A stretch of DNA of 37,735 nt, from NCBI GenBank assembly GCA_021805275.1, contig JAJZFQ010000106.1, forward strand, positions 1-37,735, written 5' to 3'. The stretch is from Pseudomonadota bacterium. Lineage in GTDB: Bacteria; Pseudomonadota; Gammaproteobacteria; Steroidobacterales; Steroidobacteraceae. The notes beneath the pieces are model-generated. The model was not told the origin of the DNA. It did not search any database and saw only the letters and a program-made list of their open reading frames with translations. Shown here in pieces: positions 33,617 to 37,735 of the stretch (the first letter of the stretch is position 1; every line of letters begins with the position of its first letter). Both the position numbers and the translations under genes were made by a program.

Positions 33617-34028
33617 TTCCCAGGCCATGCCGGGCAAGCTGCGGCAACAGCGGCGGCGGGAAATTTCTGATTGTTTGGGCAATTCCATGGCCAGAGCCCG
33701 TTGGGGCTCACCCGTGTCATTGCCGCGGATTGCCGGGCATGGCCCCAGCATTCGCACCCACCGTAGCACTTGCCTCGGATTGTGATTTCCAAGAGCGATT
33801 TAGATGCCGCTAGCGCTATCGCTCACCTCGTCAGAAGGCTATGCATTGCAGTCAGCGACGGGACTGGACTTCCGCTGTCGGCTAAAGCGGCCACTCGCAT
33901 GGGGCAGGACGGTACCGATTGAGCGATTGCAACGAGAGAGAGGAGGTAGATGTTGATGAACCGGCAGCACCTCATTGCGTGATCAACACCGAGCGCATTG
34001 GAACTCTCATCACGGCTCTCCTTCTGAA
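33617..34028. other. Gene-poor stretch after tRNA-Gly with inverted repeats
   Basis: No convincing gene in 412 nt. It holds GGCCATGCCGGGCA (33623-33636) and its near-perfect reverse complement (33731-33744, 13 of 14 bases), which bracket about 94 nt; a small hairpin GAGCCC-GTTG-GGGCTC (33694-33709); and one copy of a degenerate repeat (33742-33800) that recurs near the right edge. Short frames here have no recognisable product. Confidence 0.5.
33742..33800. repeat. Left copy of a ~60-bp degenerate direct repeat
   Basis: It starts with GCCCCAGCATTCGCAC, identical over 16 bases to the right-hand copy at 37500-37515. After a variable centre it continues with CTCGGAT and TCCAAG-n-GCGA, which also occur in the right copy. 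The following ~100 nt look distantly related in both copies (CGACG..., GGA-CTTCCGC..TCGGC...GCGG). Identity is patchy, so it may be an old duplicated or dispersed element. Confidence 0.55.
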
Positions 34029-34907
34029 TCAGGGTTTGCGCGCAGCAGCGTACGCAGCGACGGCAATCATGTCATTGAGTGTCAACTTCGACACTTCCTG
34101 CTGCATCGGCAGCGTCGCGGGGCCGCGGCGCTTGCCGTCCTGAAAGTCGAGCAACTGATGCACGATGTAGGTCGGCATGCGCCCAGCGAGCGGTGGAATA
34201 TCGCCGGTGCCACGTAAGTTGGGGCCATGACACGACTCGCACGCTGGCGCGGCACCCTCGCCTTTCGCAGCGATCGTCGCGCCACGCTCGATGCTGCCGG
34301 GCGGCACGTAGGCAATGTATCCCGAACGCGTGTCCCCCAACCAGGTGAGTTTCGGGTTCGCTGGAACAATGATGATGCGGTTGCCGATCGCTTCGTTGCC
34401 AGCGCCCTGGGTCGGCGCCAGTCCGTAGTACTCCATGTGGGTTTTCGGCACGCTCGCCGTCTCAATCACGCGCGTCCAGGGCGTGAAACGCAGCGAGGAG
34501 AAATAGCCGGCTGCCCGCTTCACGTCGGCATCGCTGACATGGCTCAATTCCTCGTGCATGATCGGACTAGCGCGTTCGCCATCGCGGAATGCCTTGACCT
34601 GTTCGAGGATATAAGCGAGCGGCAACCCAGCCGTCGCTGCATCTTCCGGCCGCCCCAGCCCGCTCGGCAGATGGCAACGTGCACAAGGCCATGCCTTGCC
34701 GCGTCCGTGCGCGACGATTTGCGGCATCGTCGGATGATCCTGCGGCCACCAATCAGGTGCCACGAACAAGCTCAGGATCTGCGCGCGAGTGTACCCCTGC
34801 GTGCTGCTGCCGGGAATATGCAGAAGCGTCTTGTGATCCGGCGACGCAGCCATGACCGTGAAGGTCGCAAGTGCCAGCACTGCTGCCGAGAAGACCGTCT
34901 TTTTCAT
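34029..34907 (-). CDS. Diheme cytochrome c
   Basis: A 292-residue exported cytochrome. It has a signal peptide (TVFSAAVLALATFTVMAA), and two heme-binding sites: CARCH (75-79) and CESCH (223-227). Candidate distal Met ligands are in the region EEL/IMHEE (about 117) and TLPMQQE near the C-terminus. The two-domain plan and 'LAGRMPTYIVHQLLDFQDGKRRG' region resemble cytochrome c4-type proteins, periplasmic electron carriers. A ribosome site GGAG is 7 nt before the ATG. A damaged homologue of its C-terminal domain lies just upstream (34932-35230). It is in a lower-GC region after tRNA-Gly. Confidence 0.85.
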   Translation of the reverse strand: MKKTVFSAAVLALATFTVMAASPDHKTLLHIPGSSTQGYTRAQILSLFVAPDWWPQDHPTMPQIVAHGRGKAWPCARCHLPSGLGRPEDAATAGLPLAYILEQVKAFRDGERASPIMHEELSHVSDADVKRAAGYFSSLRFTPWTRVIETASVPKTHMEYYGLAPTQGAGNEAIGNRIIIVPANPKLTWLGDTRSGYIAYVPPGSIERGATIAAKGEGAAPACESCHGPNLRGTGDIPPLAGRMPTYIVHQLLDFQDGKRRGPATLPMQQEVSKLTLNDMIAVAAYAAARKP

Positions 34908-34931
34908 CGCAGTTCTCCGCTCGCGCGCCCA

Positions 34932-35230
34932 TCAAGGTTTGCGCGAGGCTGCATCGGCCATCGACGCGATAACATCCTACAAGGTCAGATGGGAAGATTC
35001 CTACACCATCGGCGCGTCGCCGGAATTGGTGCGCTCGCCCTCGCAGAACAGGATCAGTTCGCGGGCGATGTAGGTCGGCCAGCGGTCGGCCAGATACGGA
35101 TGCCGCCCGCGCCCTTCAGCTTCAGCGCCGTGGCAGAATTCGAACGCCGGTGCCGAGCCTGCGCCACACCGTGCCCGTGTACAGCACCGCCCTCCGCAGC
35201 ACGTTGTGGCGCGTCCATTCCGCAAAGAAT
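34932..35230 (-). pseudogene. Remnant of a second cytochrome c gene
   Basis: The minus-strand frame reads SAPAFEFCHGAEAEGRG...LADRWPTYIARELILFCEGERT, then NSGDAPMV-stop, and continues in frame as ESSHLTL-stop-DVIASMADAASRKP-stop. Compare the intact neighbour: APACESCHG, LAGRMPTYIVHQLLDFQDGKR, and SKLTLNDMIAVAAYAAARKP-stop. So two TAG codons interrupt the C-terminus, and the first heme Cys is Phe (FEFCH). The N-terminal half is missing or unrecognisable. This is a tandem paralogue that has decayed. The 35231-35478 sequence upstream holds nothing I recognise. Confidence 0.8.
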
Positions 35231-35478
35231 GACCGCCCTTGAACCGCCTTACAACGATTCCCCGCCGGGAAAGTGGCCGGCCTCCACTGGCCCGGGAGTA
35301 TGCAATCCTCGGAGCGCTACGCAAATATTAGCCGCAGCTGCGATTCCGGTCGGCTGCTACATTTCGGCTCGATGCGCCAGCCGTGACGCAATCGGCGGCT
35401 CTCCCCAAGGCGGACCTTCGCGAACGGCGGCAACAGGTCAATCTGGGACATTCTCACCAAGAACAGGTAGCCGAGATA

Positions 35479-35937
35479 TTACTGGAGCTGAGCCAGGCAC
35501 ATTCCTCGCACGAGATCCGCCGCTGCATCAACATCGTAAGGGCCGTAGTCGGAACGGAGGAGTTGGCGCATGTCGTTCCGGAAGCTTCGATCTGCGAGGC
35601 GTCCGGTCAAGCGGCGCTCCGCCTCGTCCCGTCCCATTCGCGTACCTTCATGCTCAAGGTACCAGTTGAAGGCTTCAATCACGCGTCCGCCATCGATGGC
35701 ACGAGTTGGCGTCGCACGGGGTCCAAAAGTCGCGGCGTGATAGAGATCAAAGAGATCTCGACCTTGCTTGCGCTGCATCAGCGCTCTCAATTTGGTGCCC
35801 AGCATTTCGTGGATATCGTAGGAGCGGGCGGAGCAGTTCGTAAGCTCTCCGTCGTCATCGAGCAGATCGAGCTGTACGTCCATAAACGGAAACAGGGATC
35901 GCTGCTCGTTTAGATTCACCTCGACCTTGACCGTCAT
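35479..35937 (-). pseudogene. Truncated AbiEii-type nucleotidyltransferase (C-terminal half)
   Basis: The 152-residue frame starts MTVKVEVNLNEQRSLFPF and has YDIHEMLGTKLRALMQRK, QGRDLFDLYHA (about 40-67), and a C-terminal helical part (FRNDMRQLLRSDYGPYDVDAAADLVRGM). This is the C-terminal half of the AbiEii/AbiGii toxin family, a MNT-fold nucleotidyltransferase used in abortive-infection type IV toxin-antitoxin systems. The usual N-terminal catalytic half (about 130-150 residues with the GSxxxR/D-type nucleotide motif) is absent; the upstream sequence to 36199 shows no matching frame. No AbiEi-type antitoxin is seen nearby. It is most likely non-functional. Confidence 0.75.
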
Positions 35938-36199
35938 CGGGTAACGCAGCCATCAGTTAGTTCCGCTGGCTGTATTAACCGTGCATTCGCGAGTGCGCGG
36001 TATAAAGTCGATTGAAGCGGGTGATGGCTACGGGCCGTGGTGACCGGCAGTGTAGCGGGTGCACTTCCCATTCCACAGACGGCTGGCGACGCCATCGCGT
36101 CCGCCACATAGCCGCCGTTCGGTCGGACCGCTTCGGGTCGTTTTAGTACTTTGTCCGCACTGCGACCACCTTGACCGCACAAAATGATGAATGCGCAAG

Positions 36200-37387
36200 T
36201 CAGGAATGCCTTTTGCGCTTCCGCGGCATTGACTTGCGAATCGCGGAAAGGAAATCACCTGTCGCCAGAGAACTCAGCGGCATGACACGGACTTGCGAAT
36301 TCAAGTCATATGCGCGTGAGCCCGGGTAAAGAACCATCAATCGATCCAGTCCGAGATCAGCGATGGCAATTCGCATCGACGGTGTGATGCTTGGCGCGTC
36401 ACTGCGTTTGATCTCGATACCCAGGCGGCGACCATCTTTGAACAGAAGTAGGTCGAGTTCAGCGCCCTGATGTGTCGCCCAGAAGTATGCCTGCTCAGGC
36501 TCAAGCACGCTGAGCACTTCCTCGACGGCATATCCCTCCCAAGATGCACCACTCTTCGGATGGGATAGCAGATCTCGCTCACTCCGAATGCCGAGCAGCG
36601 TATGCATCAGGCCGCTATCGCGCACGTATACCTTCGGCGCCTTGACCTGGCGTTTGCTCAAATTTTCATGCCACGGCTGCAGCTGCCTTACAACGAGCAG
36701 GCCCGTGAACAGATCAAGGTAGCGCCGCACCGTCGATTCGCCGATGCCCAGCGACCGGGCAGGATCAGCGGCATTCCAGATTCCCCCATGACTGTGCGCC
36801 ACCATGGTCCAGAAGCGAAGCAGAGCTGAAGCTGGAATTGTGATGCCGAGCTGGGGCAAATCTCGCTCTAGAAACGTCTGGATAAACTGCTGTCGCCAAG
36901 CAAAGCTGTCTGCATTCGTTCGGGCGAGGAAGGAAAGTGGGAATCCTCCCCTGTGCCAATGGCGGGCAAGAGCCCGAGGACCAAGCTCATCGAGGCTGAA
37001 CCCTGCAACAGGAATCGTCTCGATTCGACCGGCGAGAGTTTCTGAAGACTGCCGGAGGAGCTCAGGTGATGCGCTGCCGAGAATCAGAAATCGCGCAGGC
37101 AGCGGCTTTCGGTCGGCCAGTACGCGGAGCACCGGAAAGAGATCGGGCCGGTGCTGAATCTCATCGATGACGACAACGCCACGGAGGCCCTGGAGAGCCG
37201 TCATGGGCTCGGCGAGAAGTACGCGACTTGTCGGATCCTCTAGGTCGAAATAGTTGCCGGTTCCATTTGGCACAATCTGCCGCGCCAGCGTAGTCTTCCC
37301 GCTCTGTCGCGGACCGATCAGCGCAACAATACGGCTACGTTTGAGTCCACGCCGTATCTGGTCAAGTAACCGAGGGCGTTCCAGCAT
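36200..37387 (-). CDS. AAA ATPase with DUF4143 C-terminal domain
   Basis: A 395-residue protein. Walker A is GPRQSGKTT (25-33), Walker B VVVIDEIQ (71-78), sensor FLILGSASPELLRQSSETLAGR, followed by a winged-helix middle part (about 185-245) and a DUF4143 C-terminal domain with a PD-(D/E)xK-like core (GAELDLLLFKDGRRLGIEIK). These proteins are common in accessory DNA and of unclear function; a role in defence or plasmid/island maintenance is often guessed but not shown. Complete, with a highly basic tail (RKSMPRKRKRHS). It is the only intact gene of its kind in the low-GC right part. Confidence 0.88.
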   Translation of the reverse strand: MLERPRLLDQIRRGLKRSRIVALIGPRQSGKTTLARQIVPNGTGNYFDLEDPTSRVLLAEPMTALQGLRGVVVIDEIQHRPDLFPVLRVLADRKPLPARFLILGSASPELLRQSSETLAGRIETIPVAGFSLDELGPRALARHWHRGGFPLSFLARTNADSFAWRQQFIQTFLERDLPQLGITIPASALLRFWTMVAHSHGGIWNAADPARSLGIGESTVRRYLDLFTGLLVVRQLQPWHENLSKRQVKAPKVYVRDSGLMHTLLGIRSERDLLSHPKSGASWEGYAVEEVLSVLEPEQAYFWATHQGAELDLLLFKDGRRLGIEIKRSDAPSITPSMRIAIADLGLDRLMVLYPGSRAYDLNSQVRVMPLSSLATGDFLSAIRKSMPRKRKRHS

Positions 37388-37735
37388 GCAATCACGTTAT
37401 CATGAATTTCCGTCAGCGACAGCTGGAATTTCGTGGTATGTCCGGAACAGCACCTCAATCTCTGGCTCAGACATACGGATTGAGATCAGGCCGTGTCTTG
37501 CCCCAGCATTCGCACTCAGAGTCGCACTGGGCACTGGTCTCGGATTCCAAGTGCGAATCAGAGGCCGCGATAGCCATCCCTCAACTCATCATCAACCAAC
37601 GACCCGAGACCGACGACCATTGGGAGCTTCCGCAATCGGCCATTTGCGGACGCTCAACGCCGCGTCCTCGACGTACGCTGATCACAGTGCGGAGGGGGTC
37701 CATTTGGACGCGCACCGACACTTTAGTGTATTTTC
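37388..37735. other. Gene-poor right edge with the second repeat copy
   Basis: No solid gene in 348 nt. It contains the upstream region of the ATPase gene, the right copy of the ~60-bp repeat (37500-37560), and minus-strand short frames (36 and 24 codons) with no recognised product, for example one running from about 37581 that shares the residues ECWG with a frame across the left repeat. The window ends before any flanking gene. Confidence 0.45.
37500..37560. repeat. Right copy of the repeat, with internal inverted repeat
   Basis: It begins with the same 16 bases as the left copy (GCCCCAGCATTCGCAC). Within it, ATTCGCACT (37508-37516) and AGTGCGAAT (37550-37558) form a perfect 9-bp inverted repeat around a 33-nt spacer, so the element could fold into a stem. 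The left copy has lost most of this pairing. It does not match the attC consensus of integrons. Confidence 0.55.

Noticed and set aside
33919..34143. Short plus-strand frame after tRNA-Gly preceded by a GAGAGGAGG-like sequence
   Set aside because: More than half is antisense to the cytochrome gene and the protein has no recognisable feature; the ribosome-site-like run is not enough.
34227..35669. A 480-codon plus-strand frame in the right-hand region
   Set aside because: It runs antisense to the cytochrome gene, its pseudogene and the AbiEii fragment; no domain is visible.
35938..36199. Insertion-sequence remnant
   Set aside because: The stretch looks non-coding and odd in composition, but I could find no terminal inverted repeats, target duplications or transposase pieces.
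37500..37560. Integron attC site
   Set aside because: It has a long-spaced inverted repeat, but lacks the RYYYAAC/GTTRRRY core sites and there is no cassette array or integron integrase.

Overview
This is about 37.7 kb of very GC-rich, densely packed chromosome. Gene content (AmpG-type permease, a DUF6763-type small protein, MoxR/Bat cluster, bacterial kynurenine genes, a TIGR00730 protein) and bacterial tRNAs point to a gammaproteobacterium, perhaps near Xanthomonadales/Steroidobacterales. That placement is an inference from gene families, not a database result.

Layout. A CAT-anticodon tRNA (80-152) is followed by an outer-membrane-type protein on the minus strand and three small housekeeping or hypothetical genes (DUF1697, Mpo1-like, GFA-like). 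From 3021 to 10680 runs a tight plus-strand operon: ECF sigma factor, small membrane protein (putative anti-sigma), a lipoprotein/polymer-forming/RDD fusion, an RND adaptor, an RND pump and a lipoprotein. A DUF3857/transglutaminase-like protein and an overlapping pair (ribbon-helix-helix-like protein plus a His-motif protein, with a palindrome at the promoter) lie on the minus strand. From 13682 to 20729 is a complete MoxR-DUF58-DUF4381-VWA-VWA-TPR-BatD cluster, with a large hairpin in its leader.

From 20733 to 25433 are pyrE, an AmpG-like permease, a Rieske protein, a DUF6763-like protein, MarC, trmB and a rhodanese. trmB and the rhodanese gene are the last two genes of a long minus-strand run that starts at 30863: EmrA-like adaptor, EmrB-like pump, kynureninase, kynurenine 3-monooxygenase, rhodanese, TrmB. 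The efflux pump and the two kynurenine enzymes are coupled by start/stop overlaps or a 1-nt gap, so the pump probably handles a kynurenine-pathway metabolite or related aromatic amine. Divergent from it is a three-gene overlapping cassette: membrane protein, winged-helix regulator, and an atypical cis-prenyltransferase. It has a good promoter and a candidate operator. A LOG-family protein closes this block.

From tRNA-Gly(CCC) at 33543-33616 to the right edge the character changes: lower GC by eye, sparse genes, decay. This part holds a diheme cytochrome c, a broken tandem copy of it, an N-terminally truncated AbiEii-type nucleotidyltransferase, an AAA/DUF4143 ATPase, and two related copies of a ~60-bp repeat on either side. 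It looks like an accessory region downstream of a tRNA, but no integrase is visible and the right boundary may lie outside the window.

No CRISPR array, rRNA or intact insertion sequence was seen.
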